Shown here: positions 42,580-52,981 of the stretch, piece by piece
How the letters are laid out: each line of letters starts with the position of its first letter
Numbering within the stretch: position 1 is the stretch's first letter
From: Raphanus sativus
Lineage: Eukaryota; Streptophyta; Magnoliopsida; Brassicales; Brassicaceae
NCBI RefSeq assembly: GCF_000801105.2
Contig: NC_079514.1
Location: 24,654,293-24,718,292, forward strand
DNA length: 64,000 bases
Direction: 5' to 3'
The notes under the pieces: generated by a model
Told to the model about the DNA's origin: nothing
Databases searched by the model: none
The model's input: only the letters and a program-made list of their open reading frames with translations
Position numbers and translations under genes: made by a program

Positions 42580-45270
42580 ATGAACCCTACCGATCAGACA
42601 ACAACCCCGTCTGACCCTAACCTCCCGATTCAGAGCGATGGCTCACCGAATGACGGAGGCTCTAGTCTCGTAATCACAGAGCCTCAACGTGGCGACCACC
42701 GATCTGGGCGACAGCTTCCGGTTGATGCTCGAACGAGCCAAACTACAACCGGAGTTACTAACCCGAGGTCATCAGGTGGAAACACCTCCGAGCTCCCGAT
42801 TACCGAGAATCCTCAGCAGCAAGCCATTCCGAATCAAACGGAGGCTCAGCTCTCTGAGATCCGCCAGATGATGATACAATTAGTAGACCGAGCTCAGGAA
42901 AGTGAGCGCACGATGCATCAGCTGACTGTACGTCAACAACGATTCGAAGAGATAACTAGATCTCTAAACGCAACAACCCAACCACCGCAACGTCAAGCTC
43001 CGGGGGTCATCTTCCATGATCGATTAACCGATCCCTCTTTTCCCCGAGCACGTTTAAACTTTTCCCCTGATAGCACTGCCCCGGAAGGACGCGGATCTGC
43101 TTTCCAGACACCTCATACTGGAACAATTCCCGTGTTCAATCCACCTAATGCCAGTGCTATGGGAAGTAACATAGCGACAACTAGTTCCACACCCGGTCAG
43201 GTCACTGACAGAAGTACTCGTTTACCTCCTCCGCCACCTGATCCTAGGTCCGGAGCAGGAATATCCTTCCCATCTGGAGGCAGAGCGTCAGCTTCGGTTT
43301 ATCAAACTAGAAGCTCGGTCCCGAATGGGGACGGTTATCAAAGGATAAACTCCGATAACCCAAGAAATGCCGAGCGACTTAGCCCACCAACCGCATGGGA
43401 AGATGAGCCAACTCGATTCCATCAGGAACCTACCCATCGAGTACCTGCGAACGATCCAAACATCCTTCCGTTTGAAGGACCTGAAGCTATCCGTAGATAT
43501 ATGGAGCAAACTCACGCGGCTCTCCAGAAATTGGGAGCTCAAGTCCATAAAGCTACGAGTTCTGCTCCCGAAATCGATAGCTTAATCGAAGAAACCCGTG
43601 GAACTCCATTCACGGACAGAATTGCCAGTTCTCACATAAGAGATACCCGAAAAATCAGAATTCCTGAGTATGATGGGACCTCCGACCCGAAAGCCTATTT
43701 GAGAGCTTTCCGATTGGCAATTGTTAAAGCCCATTTCACTCAGGAAGAATGTGAAGCAGGTTACTGTAGAACATTCGCCGAAAATTTGGTCGGAACAGCC
43801 CTTGAGTGGTTCTCCGGTCTCGAGCCAGCCTCGATAGACAATTTCGATCAATTAACCAACGCCTTTATGAAGCAATACTCAACCCATATCCGGAAGCAAG
43901 CCTCCGAGGCCTACCTTTGGAAGGTCAGTCAAGGAATGGGAGATTCATTACGAGTCTACATTGAGAAATTCAGGGCAATAAGAACTAAGCTCTCGAATCC
44001 TAACGACCTAGTCGCCATCGAGGCCCTTAGGAGAGGTCTGTTCTATAGATCGAAATTCTGGTCAGAGTTAACACTCAATGCTCCTCCAACTATCGATGAC
44101 GCTCTTCATAGAGCCACCAAATATATAACTTTGGAGGAGGAGACAGCTGCACTGGATAAACTCCACAAGAAACCTCAGAATCATTCGAAAGGTGACTCCT
44201 CCGAGACTAAGGGACCTCATAAAAAGGGTAACCCTCGAAATAATCAAACTCAGGGAGAGCATTCCTACGCAATCGAGGAAGACAAGGAAGAGAAACCTGT
44301 TGCAGCAGCAAACAAAACTCCCTGGTCAAAAGGCTTCGATAAAGGCAAACGTTGCTCTTATCACGATCGCGAAGGACACTCAACCGAAGAGTGTTGGGAC
44401 CTCCAACGCCAGCTGGCAGCTAAATTCGCAGCTGGAGAAATAAAGGGCGTGGACCTTAAAAAGCCGCCACCTTATCAGAAAAGAGGTTCCAGGGACACTT
44501 CCCCGAAACGCGAGAGGTCACCTGAGAAGGAGACCGATTCACCACCTCCAGCTCCCAAAAAAAGAGTCGACATGATTCTTGGGAAATTCCCCCAAGGAAA
44601 AAGTTTACAAGTCGAAGCTCTCTTGAGCAAACCGTCCCCTCAATCAAGCCCCGACTCGAGGGTAGACTGTATCCTTGGAGGATCAGACATATGTCAAGAC
44701 TCCGTCAATTCCATTAAGAATCACGTGCGGAAGGCTGTGTCTAACACTGGACCTAAGCCTCCTAACCCTGAATCCAATACTAAGATTTCTTTCTGGGAGA
44801 GCGAGACCTCAAACCTTGACAGACCTCACGATGATGCGTTGATCGTCACCTTGAACATCGCAGGATACGAGGTTCCTAAGCTCATGATAGACACAGGAAG
44901 CTCTGTCGACCTCATTTTCTATAATACCCTAAAAGGGATGGAAATAGACGACTACAAAATTATTGGCCAAAAAGCTAACCTCGTAGGCTTCTCCGGAGAA
45001 ACAGCTACCTCATTGGGAACTATCAAGCTCCCAGTCATAGCTGGCGGAATAATGAAAATGACCAATTTAGTAGTCATCGATAGACCTTCCCCGTTCCACG
45101 CGATTTTGGGAAGACCTTGGATCCACAAAATGAAGGCAGTAGCCTCAACGTACCATCAGTGCGTAAAATTCCCAACACCCGAAGGGATAGCTACCATACA
45201 TGGTAGCCAGAAGATATCCAGGATCTGCTATTTGGGAGGATTCGAAATCCTCAAAAAGTCCCCCCAATAG
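42580..45270 (+). CDS. Gag-protease of the Tat-like element, ending in a readthrough-type UAG
   Basis: 896 codons from Met 42580 (MNPTDQTTTPSD). Disordered Pro/Ser-rich N-terminal third; capsid domain near residues 360-530 (IRIPEYDGTSDPKAYLRAF, NLVGTALEWFSGLEPASID, AFMKQYSTHIRKQ); knuckle CSYHDREGHSTEEC (592-605); aspartic protease active site MIDTGSSVDLIFY (DTG at 771-773) and FHAILGRPWIHKM. The frame ends at TAG 45268-45270 in the context CAA TAG CAA TTA CAG and remains open into RT. That context is the classical plant-virus leaky stop, so a gag-pro-pol fusion by readthrough is inferred. Confidence 0.88.
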   Translation: MNPTDQTTTPSDPNLPIQSDGSPNDGGSSLVITEPQRGDHRSGRQLPVDARTSQTTTGVTNPRSSGGNTSELPITENPQQQAIPNQTEAQLSEIRQMMIQLVDRAQESERTMHQLTVRQQRFEEITRSLNATTQPPQRQAPGVIFHDRLTDPSFPRARLNFSPDSTAPEGRGSAFQTPHTGTIPVFNPPNASAMGSNIATTSSTPGQVTDRSTRLPPPPPDPRSGAGISFPSGGRASASVYQTRSSVPNGDGYQRINSDNPRNAERLSPPTAWEDEPTRFHQEPTHRVPANDPNILPFEGPEAIRRYMEQTHAALQKLGAQVHKATSSAPEIDSLIEETRGTPFTDRIASSHIRDTRKIRIPEYDGTSDPKAYLRAFRLAIVKAHFTQEECEAGYCRTFAENLVGTALEWFSGLEPASIDNFDQLTNAFMKQYSTHIRKQASEAYLWKVSQGMGDSLRVYIEKFRAIRTKLSNPNDLVAIEALRRGLFYRSKFWSELTLNAPPTIDDALHRATKYITLEEETAALDKLHKKPQNHSKGDSSETKGPHKKGNPRNNQTQGEHSYAIEEDKEEKPVAAANKTPWSKGFDKGKRCSYHDREGHSTEECWDLQRQLAAKFAAGEIKGVDLKKPPPYQKRGSRDTSPKRERSPEKETDSPPPAPKKRVDMILGKFPQGKSLQVEALLSKPSPQSSPDSRVDCILGGSDICQDSVNSIKNHVRKAVSNTGPKPPNPESNTKISFWESETSNLDRPHDDALIVTLNIAGYEVPKLMIDTGSSVDLIFYNTLKGMEIDDYKIIGQKANLVGFSGETATSLGTIKLPVIAGGIMKMTNLVVIDRPSPFHAILGRPWIHKMKAVASTYHQCVKFPTPEGIATIHGSQKISRICYLGGFEILKKSPQ

Positions 45271-45282
45271 CAATTACAGATC
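45268..45282 (+). promoter_or_regulatory. Candidate stop-codon readthrough site (UAG CAR YYA)
   Basis: TAG followed by CAATTA CAG and preceded by CAA. The UAG-CAR-YYA consensus directs several percent readthrough in plant RNA viruses and in the soybean Sirevirus SIRE1. Here it separates gag-pro from pol in the same frame. Confidence 0.6.
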
Positions 45283-46410
45283 CAGGAGGGTCGCGAAATG
45301 CAACAAAATATTCGAGGTCCCCCCAGGAACTTAACTGAAAAAGTTTGCATCGACGACTCAGATCCTGAAAGACAGGTGAGCATCGGATCCGAGCTACCTC
45401 CTGAGACAAAAAAAGAGCTCATTGATTTCTTGAAAAGCAATGTCAAAACCTTTGCATGGTCCACTAGTGACATGAAAGGAATAGATCCGAACGTCACCAC
45501 CCATAAGCTAAAAGTTGACCCTACTTTCAAACCGATCAAACAGAAGCGTCGTAAGCTAGGTCTCGAAAAGGCTCAAGCTGTTAACGACGAAGTTGACCGA
45601 CTTACGAAAGCTGGGTCCATTCGAGAGGTACATTACCCCGACTGGTTAGCTAACCCAGTAGTGGTAAAGAAGAAAAACGGGAAGTGGAGAATCTGTGTAG
45701 ATTTCACAGACCTAAACAAAGCTTGCCCTAAAGACAGCTTCCCGTTACCTCACATCGACCGCCTAGTTGAAGCAACAGCTGGCCATCGACTCCTATCCTT
45801 CATGGATGCCTTCTCAGGGTATAACCAAATCATGATGGATCCTGAGGACCAGGAGAAAACTGCATTCATAACCGAACGAGGAACCTACTGTTATAAGGTT
45901 ATGCCATTCGGATTAAAGAACGCAGGAGCTACCTATCAGAGGTTAGTAAATAAGATGTTTGCTGGACAACTTGGAAAAACCATGGAGGTCTATATCGACG
46001 ACATGCTAGTCAAATCCTCAGCTGGGGAAGATCATATCTCCCATTTAAGGGAATGCTTCGATATCCTGAACAAGTACGATATGAAGCTCAATCCCACTAA
46101 ATGTACTTTCGGGGTACCCTCAGGCGAGTTCCTAGGCTATCTCGTAACCGAAAGAGGCATTGAAGCCAACCCGCAGTAGATAGCAACCTTCCTAGAAATG
46201 CCGTCACCTAAGACGACCAGGGAGGTGCAGAGACTAACTGGACGAATCGCGGCGTTGAATCGATTCATATCCAAGTCTACCGATAAATGTCTCCCATTTT
46301 ACAAGCTCCTAAGAAATAATAAGAAGTTCTTATGGGACGAGAAATGTGAGGAAGCCTTCAAGCAATTGAAAAGGCAGAATCTCAGAGAGAAATTCAAGAT
46401 GAAGAACTAG
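45271..46410 (+). pseudogene. Reverse transcriptase of the Tat-like element, truncated pol
   Basis: The frame continues from gag-pro through 45298 (Met). RT motifs: WLANPVVVKKKNGKWRICVD, DSFPLPHIDRLVEATAGH, LLSFMDAFSGYNQIMMDPED, YKVMPFGLKNAGATYQRLVN, EVYIDDMLVKS (catalytic YIDD at 45991-46002, intact) and PTKCTFGVPSGEFLGYLV. TAG at 46180-46182 (context CAG TAG ATA) interrupts it; the frame resumes LTGRIAALNRFISKSTDKC and EEAFKQLK, then leaves the family at about 46370. RNase H and integrase are missing. Confidence 0.88.
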
Positions 46411-46762
46411 ATTGATCGAGAGGCGGATAAAAAAATAATAACGACAAAAAACGGTAAAATAAAGAAGAGAGGTGTGAATTACCTTGGAAACCGTCGAGAG
46501 GCGTGGAGAAAGTGGAGAGACAAGCAGTTAATTCTCTCAGCTTTATATCCCATCACGTCTTGAAAGTCGGAAATTGAAATTTAAACTCGCTTAAATCTAA
46601 AACCGTTGATTTGACTAGAGATGGATTACAGCCGTCCGATCGGATATGAATAAATGCGGTTGAGATAGCTAGTAATCATGATCTCAACAAGAGAATCTAG
46701 CTTGGGCGGCTAGGTCTAGCTCCCGAGAATAACGAAACCTCATTTCGAGAGCTGGGGGCAAC
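46371..46762 (+). other. 3' non-coding part and PPT of the Tat-like element
   Basis: After the pol deletion point there is no ORF; the PPT GCTGGGGGCAAC is at 46751-46762. Confidence 0.7.
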
Positions 46763-47312
46763 TGTTGGGCCCGAATATGGCCCGGTAGCTGATTATTCAA
46801 TAATAAAGATGATGATGGGCCACAACAAGCCCATCACGAGTCTGAAGTCTAAAAGAGAGCTAAGCTAGAACCGGAGGCTGAAAGCTAAGGATCCTAACTA
46901 AGGAGGTCACGACGAAGAGGAAGCTCACGACGTAACCAGAAGAAGCGCAGGACCCGGTCAAGGGGAAGCTGTTGCAGATTCCACCTCAAGCGGAGAGGAT
47001 CTCGGAGATCAGTTGCAAACAACCTAAAGAAGTCCAAAGCTATAAAAAGAGAAGGTCGAAGACCAAGAAGAGGATCCCGATCCTACTGATATTTTACTCA
47101 ACATTCATTGAAACATTCTTATTTGTAAATCTCTTTTAATCTTTGTATTCATCAAAGATCATCTTTTGTAACCATCCCATTTCTATTATATCAATACAAA
47201 TCAAAGTTCATTCATCAAGTTCTTACGGGATTCAGCCCGCGATAATCTTTCCCTAACCTTTTCTAAACATAAAACCTGATCTAAAATCTAGGTGTGAGTT
47301 TGACCCCTCACA
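46763..47312 (+). repeat. 3' LTR of the Tat-like element
   Basis: 550 bp, near-identical to 41977-42526; followed by TSD GGTAT at 47313-47317. Confidence 0.92.
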
Positions 47313-50038
47313 GGTATGTTAAGGATGGACTGGTCAAGTTGAATGTAATGACCGTCCCTCCGAAAGTTGTAGCTCCAAAAGTTTCGATGAATAAGAAAGA
47401 GCCACTTGCTTATTTGGTTGAGTCTTTTAATATATGGCATGAAAGATTAGGCCATGTAAATAATAAATCTATACATAGATTGATGAATTTAAATTTAATT
47501 CCCAAGTTTAAAACAAGTAAACAAAAATGTGAAGTTTGCGTACAGGCTAAGCTCACAAAAACGCCCTCACCTCGTGTTGAAAGAACTAATAAACCTCTAG
47601 ATTTAATTCACACTGATTTATGTGATTTAAAATACATGTCAACTAGAGGTGGGAAAAAGTACTTTGTGACCTTCATAGATGACTGCACAAAATATTGTTA
47701 TGTTTATCTTTTACATAACAAAGATGAAACCTTAGATAAATTCAAAGAATTTAAACTCGAGGTCGAAAATCAGCTTAAAACAACTATTAAGGTAGTTAGA
47801 AGCGACAGAGGAGGCGAGTATGATGGTCCATTCAATTCATTTTGTAAGGAACATGGAATAATACATCAAACTACAGCCCCTTATTCACCAGAATCTAATG
47901 GAGTTGCTGAACGAAAAAATCAAACTCTTAAAGAGATGATGAATGCAATGTTGCAGGAATCTGGATCACCCCAGAATATGTGGGGGGAAGCGTTGCTTAC
48001 CACTAATTATATCCTCAACAAGATTCCACACAAAATAACATGCAAAACTCCATATGAACTATGGAAAGGTAATTTACCTTCGTATAAATACCTCAAAGTG
48101 TGGGGGTGCTTGGCAAAAGTTGCGGTACCGCCACCAAAGAAGGTCACTATTGGGCCTAAAACAGTGGATTGCATTTTCATCGGATATGCACATAATAGTA
48201 CTGCGTATCGGTTTCTGGTACATAAATCTGAAATATCAGACATCCATAAAGATTCAGTCATGGAGTCTAGAAATGCATCTTTCTTCGAAAATATTTTTCC
48301 ATACAAGGAAAAACAAGGTTCAAAACGAACTCGAGAAGAAAGAGACAACGACAAGGACTCAGAAATTGAGACAAACGTTGAAGTTTCAATAAATGATATT
48401 TCAGAAAATGAAGAAAAAGATGAACCTCGGAGAAGCAAAAGAGCTCGAAAGGAGAAATCTTTTGGTGATGATTTCCTAATGGCATTTCTAGTAGAAAATG
48501 TTCCAAAAACTTTGGCAGAAGCTATGGCTTCACCCGAAGCTCCGTTTTGGAATGAAGCTGTCAAAAGTGAATTCGATTCTATCATGCAAAATTACACATG
48601 GTACGTAACGGATTTACCACCTGGCTGCAAAGCATTAGGTAATAGATGGATAATGACACGAAAACCTGGTGGAAAATATAAAGCTAGGCTTGTAGTTCAA
48701 GGGTTCCGACAAAGGGAAGGCTTTGACTATTTTGATACATATTCTCCAGTAACCAGAATAACATCTATAAGGTCGATGATAGCTATCGCAGCCTTAAGAG
48801 ACTTAGAAATCCATCAAATGGATGTAAAAACAGCTTTTCTAAATGGTGATTTAAAAGAAGAAATTTACGTGAAACAACCTGAGGGCCATGTCATTCCTGG
48901 ACAGGAAGACAAAGTATGCCGACTTGTAAAGTCACTTTATGGGCTTAAACAAGCTCCTAAACAATGGCACGAAAAATTTGACAACACAATGATGTCAAAT
49001 GGTTTCAAAATTAATGAATGTGATAAATGCATATACTACAAAATTACCAAAAATGCGTATGTTTTGTTATGTTTATATGTAGATGATATGCTCATTATTG
49101 GAAGCAATAAAGACATTATCAATCAAACAAAAAACATGCTCAAAGGAAAATTTGAGATGAAAGATTTGGGATTAACAGATGTTATTCTTGGGGTTAAAAT
49201 CATAAAAAATTCAAATGGAATTACTTTAACTCAATCTCATTATGCTGAAACAATATTAGAGAGATTTAAAAACTACTCTAATAGTACTGCAAAAACTCCG
49301 TTAGATCCCCAAATGCACTTGACAAAGAATTCAGGTGAAGCGGTTTCACAAAACGAGTATGCACGTGTGATCGGAAGTCTCATGTACTTGACCAATTGTA
49401 CAAGACCAGATCTAGCGCATGCAGTAAACGTACTTAGTCGATATACAAGTAATCCAGGTCATACACACTGGAAAGCTATAACGAGATTACTCAATTACTT
49501 GCGCTACACCAAAGATTTTGGGCTTCACTATGGTAAAGAACCAGCAGTTTTAGAAGGATACAGTGACGCTAACTGGATATCAGATTCTAAAAACTCAAAA
49601 TCCACAAGTGGATATGTTTTTACACTAGGAGGAGCGGCAATATCTTGGAAATCTACCAAACAAACAGTGCTAGCTATGTCAACTATGGAATCTGAGTTCA
49701 TAGCATTAGACAAAGCAGCAGAAGAAGCTGAATGGCTTAGAAATTTTTTGGAAGATGTTCCTATGTGGGAGAAACCTGTACCAGCTATAAGAATACATTG
49801 TGATAGTCAATCAGTTATAGCTCGGGCTCAGAATAATCTATACAATGGTAAATCTCGTCACATTAGAAGACGACATAAAACCATTAGACAACTTATCTCA
49901 ACTGGTGTAATCACAATAGACTACATCAAATCGGCTGACAACCTAGCGGATCCATTTACTAAAGGTTTGCCACGAGATGTTGTTGCTAAATCATCAAAAG
50001 GAATGGGTTTAAAGCCTATAACTAATGAGGATGCTTGA
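47313..50038 (+). CDS. Copia integrase, reverse transcriptase and RNase H
   Basis: The copia part of the frame begins at the TSD, since upstream codons lie in the Tat-like LTR. Integrase: HHCC finger ([28 protein letters not shown]) and D,D,E core ([32 protein letters not shown]). RT: GYKARLV-type box [70 protein letters not shown] (YVDD 49076-49087). RNase [48 protein letters not shown]. Fully open for about 908 codons, but detached from its gag-protease by the insertion. Confidence 0.9.
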
Positions 50039-50583
50039 CTGCAATCCTACCTATCATGACTGGAGATCCCAAGATGTAGGTTCAAAGGAAAAACAAAATC
50101 TAACAGAATCTAACCAAAGCACTTTGAGACAAAGTACTCTCATCCCAGCTCCTAAGATGATACAAGTGCTAACGAATGTGAGAAGGATAAGCATAAGCTT
50201 TTAATGATTCCATAGCTTCTAAAGCGGAGTATTACTCAATACTTTTCATGGTCAATCACCTAATGAGTGTGAAATGGGCCGTTTCTAGGAGAATGAATGC
50301 AAGGCTATATTCTCTAAGTTCACTCATGAAAACCAGGAATAGTTCAGGGCCACAATGAACACAATAGAGAACTAAGTTCTACGAGGAAATGAAGCTGCGT
50401 TATGGCTGTTGTCTCGGTCTACATAAAACACCGGTTGGTTCAAGACATCATGTTCACCTTCTGGTAAAGTAAACCCGACAGATATTAACTATGAGTGGTT
50501 TAAGGCTTAAAAATGCCACCTACTCAAACACAGTGAATTTTTCGCAAACACTCTCGATAAGTTAGTCTGTCTAGTCTTTAGTA
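50039..50583 (+). other. 3' non-coding part of the copia element
   Basis: No ORF; typical long 3' region between pol and PPT. Confidence 0.6.
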
Positions 50584-50593
50584 TAAGTCTAGT
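50584..50593. repeat. Target-site duplication TAAGTCTAGT of MITE, left copy
   Basis: 10-bp duplication, repeated at 51263-51272. Confidence 0.8.
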
Positions 50594-51262
50594 TAGGGCT
50601 GGGCAAAAAATCCGAACCCGAAAAACTAAACCGAACCCGATCCAAAAAAGTAGCACCGAATCCGAACCAAAATTGATTAAATATCCTAATGGGTTCAAAA
50701 TTTCGGTATTTAAAGAACCAAAACCGAACCTGATCCGAACCGAAATATTTTGGGTACCCGAATGTATCCGAAATAAATTTATATACTTAAATATATACAT
50801 TATTTTTATATATAATGTATATTAAAAATATTAAAAATATATAAGATACCTTTAAGTTTTCCAAAATACTCGGAAAATATATGCAAATAGTCAAAAGTAA
50901 ATGTTTAAAATAACTAAAGTATACTGAAAACACCAAAATAGTTAAATATCTATTGATTCTTTATCCAGATATTCAAAGAAAGCCAATTTATATGTTAAAT
51001 TAAGGTATTTTGACATATATGTTATGAAAATTTATATGTAATATATTATCTTTCTTATAGATTTTGAAAATTTAAAGTATATAATGAATTTTGAAAATTT
51101 AAAAATATTTTAAATGGGTTATCCGAACCCGAACCGAACCCGCAAAGATCCGAACCGAACCCGAACCGAAATTTAGAAATATCCGAATGGGACTGAAATC
51201 TTTGACCCAAAAACCCGAATGGACTGAACCGAAACCCGAATGGGTACCCGAACGCCCAGCCG
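50594..51262. mobile_element. MITE-like element, 669 bp
   Basis: The ends form a short inverted repeat GGGCTGGGC / GCCCAGCC and are flanked by the 10-bp duplication, a length typical of Mutator-like elements. Both subterminal zones are rich in CCGAACCCGAACC on the same strand; the centre is AT-rich. No coding capacity. Confidence 0.75.
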
Positions 51263-51272
51263 TAAGTCTAGT
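51263..51272. repeat. Target-site duplication TAAGTCTAGT of MITE, right copy
   Basis: Partner of 50584-50593. Confidence 0.8.
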
Positions 51273-51276
51273 CAGT

Positions 51277-51376
51277 NNNNNNNNNNNNNNNNNNNNNNNN
51301 NNNNNNNNNNNNNNNNNNNNNNNNNNNNNNNNNNNNNNNNNNNNNNNNNNNNNNNNNNNNNNNNNNNNNNNNNNNN
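51277..51376. other. Assembly gap, 100 N
   Basis: Exactly 100 N: placeholder for a gap of unknown size inside the copia 3' region. Confidence 0.98.
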
Positions 51377-51445
51377 AAAATTTATTTTTTTAGAGTCTAT
51401 CGAATCTGCATTTAGTCTGCATATGTTTAGAGTCATTTCTATTCA

Positions 51446-51455
51446 TGTGGGGGAT
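51446..51455 (+). other. Polypurine tract of the copia element
   Basis: TGTGGGGGAT directly before the LTR start TGTTGGAC. Confidence 0.8.
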
Positions 51456-52354
51456 TGTTGGACCAATATTTAATTGGTTAAGAGTGAATATCAATGGGCC
51501 TGCGGCTCAAATGATAAAAGCCTGTTTGGCTTTAAATGAATGAGTTTGGGAAATGTCCCACATCGCTTAAGAGGAAGAGAAATGAGCAAGATATATATGC
51601 TCATGTGATATGAGATGGTAAACAGCTCAGGCAGAGAGGACAGCCCCCACGCGCGCGCCGCCGCCGCCCGGCCGGCGCGGTCGTCGGTCTTGGGTCTTGG
51701 TCTTATCGGGCCGGAGGCCCGATAAGATTATTCTTTTTGGACCAAGTTAAGCCCAACGTTTGACCCATTTAATTCTCAAAAAACAACATGCTTTTTATTT
51801 TGAAACGACAAGTAGTTTGTCTACAAAATAAAAACGACATGCAGTTTATCCTCTCGAGATATTTAAATGAGATAAGATTGGGAAGAACGAGTCTTGGGGA
51901 ATAAGTTTTCGAAACTCAACTTCCCTCGATCTCCGCGAGATTTCCGTCCATGTGCAGAGACTGTTGCGGAAAGTGGCTCGCTTCCGTCTCTTTAAATAGT
52001 GGTCTCCTCCTCTCTCATTTTTCACTTACTTTTCACATCGATATCACAACAAAAATCCCTTAGCGTAAGTCTTTAGTTTCGAGAGTGTTTCGTAGCATTT
52101 ATAGTTCGATAGGGCATTCACGAGTGAAGCGTGAATCGTCGCCATGGTTTTATCCTGGGACTCTATGTTCGTACAGTCCCGTCTCACTACGGAGCGAATA
52201 TAAAGAGTTAAGGAAAGAGATATCATATCTCGACTCCATGAACGTTTGTGAAAACGTTTTCCGTTTCGGTTTCATTTCGTCTATTCAATCGTTTCTTTCC
52301 TTAACATCTCGCTTTTATTATATCGTTTATTTGATTCGGTTTCCGGCTTTTACA
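51456..52354 (+). repeat. 3' LTR of the copia element
   Basis: 899 bp, TGTTGGACCA..GGCTTTTACA; matches 39129-40025 with about 15 differences and one structural change (palindrome at 51702-51726). Confidence 0.9.
51702..51726. repeat. Perfect 11-bp-arm palindrome in copia 3' LTR
   Basis: Arms CTTATCGGGCC (51702-51712) and GGCCCGATAAG (51716-51726) around GGA. The 5' LTR has only the right arm. Confidence 0.85.
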
Positions 52355-52569
52355 GATTGAACCTCCAAAGAGGTGGCTTTTCTTGACACTGATAATGTCA
52401 TCCACTTTTTTTCCTAGTATATAATATGGATATTAAGTTGCATGTTTAAATTGTGTAATAAAGTAGTGAGACTCTCATAAACTCATAACTGTTTCATTAT
52501 CTTCTTCCTCATCTATGATATCTTCGAAAAAGAGAATACAAAACAGTAAATAAGCTACATGACCAGATC

Positions 52570-52669
52570 NNNNNNNNNNNNNNNNNNNNNNNNNNNNNNN
52601 NNNNNNNNNNNNNNNNNNNNNNNNNNNNNNNNNNNNNNNNNNNNNNNNNNNNNNNNNNNNNNNNNNNNN
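52570..52669. other. Assembly gap, 100 N
   Basis: Placeholder gap of unknown size. Confidence 0.98.
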
Positions 52670-52881
52670 CTCCATTTTTAGTCTCTGCTTTTGCTGACTA
52701 AGTAACTAACAATGTATTGCCGATCATTGGACACCGATGCATGTAAAACATATCATGCTCAAGCTCTTGACAACGTTATGAGCACTGTAGCCTCCTTCAT
52801 TGCATGCTTCCACATATTCCGAGATTGAAGCCACAACAGATGTTGCTCATATTTCAGTGTCACTACTTTCTTAGAAGTTTC

Positions 52882-52981
52882 NNNNNNNNNNNNNNNNNNN
52901 NNNNNNNNNNNNNNNNNNNNNNNNNNNNNNNNNNNNNNNNNNNNNNNNNNNNNNNNNNNNNNNNNNNNNNNNNNNNNNNNN
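52882..52981. other. Assembly gap, 100 N
   Basis: Placeholder gap of unknown size. Confidence 0.98.

Larger units (their letters stand above)
41977..47312 (+). mobile_element. Young Tat-like Ty3/gypsy element, pol truncated
   Basis: LTRs 41977-42526 and 46763-47312 (550 bp each, about two differences by eye), TSD GGTAT, PBS 42529-42546, PPT 46751-46762. It codes gag-protease (42580-45270) and RT (45271-46410), but RNase H and integrase are absent: coding stops at about 46370 and 3' non-coding DNA follows. Gag type, the CX2HX4HX4C knuckle and the PBS are those of the Tat branch. Non-autonomous and recent. Confidence 0.9.
39129..52354 (+). mobile_element. Ty1/copia LTR retrotransposon with two nested insertions
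   Basis: LTRs 39129-40025 and 51456-52354 (about 98 percent alike by eye), TSD GATTG, PPT 51446-51455. Order gag, protease, integrase, RT, RNase H is that of copia. A Tat-like gypsy element (41977-47312) splits it between protease and integrase, and a MITE (50594-51262) plus a sequence gap lie in the 3' non-coding part. I do not find a standard PBS after the 5' LTR. Two stops in gag and the Tat insertion disable it; the part from integrase to RNase H is still open. Confidence 0.9.

Noticed and set aside
46180..46182. Second in-frame TAG in the Tat-like pol as a recoding site
   Set aside because: It is followed by ATAGCA, not CARYYA, lies inside RT, and fits a CAG-to-TAG point mutation.
51187..51473. 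ORFs running through the N gap (also those at 52475-52992)
   Set aside because: They are artefacts of translating N as X.
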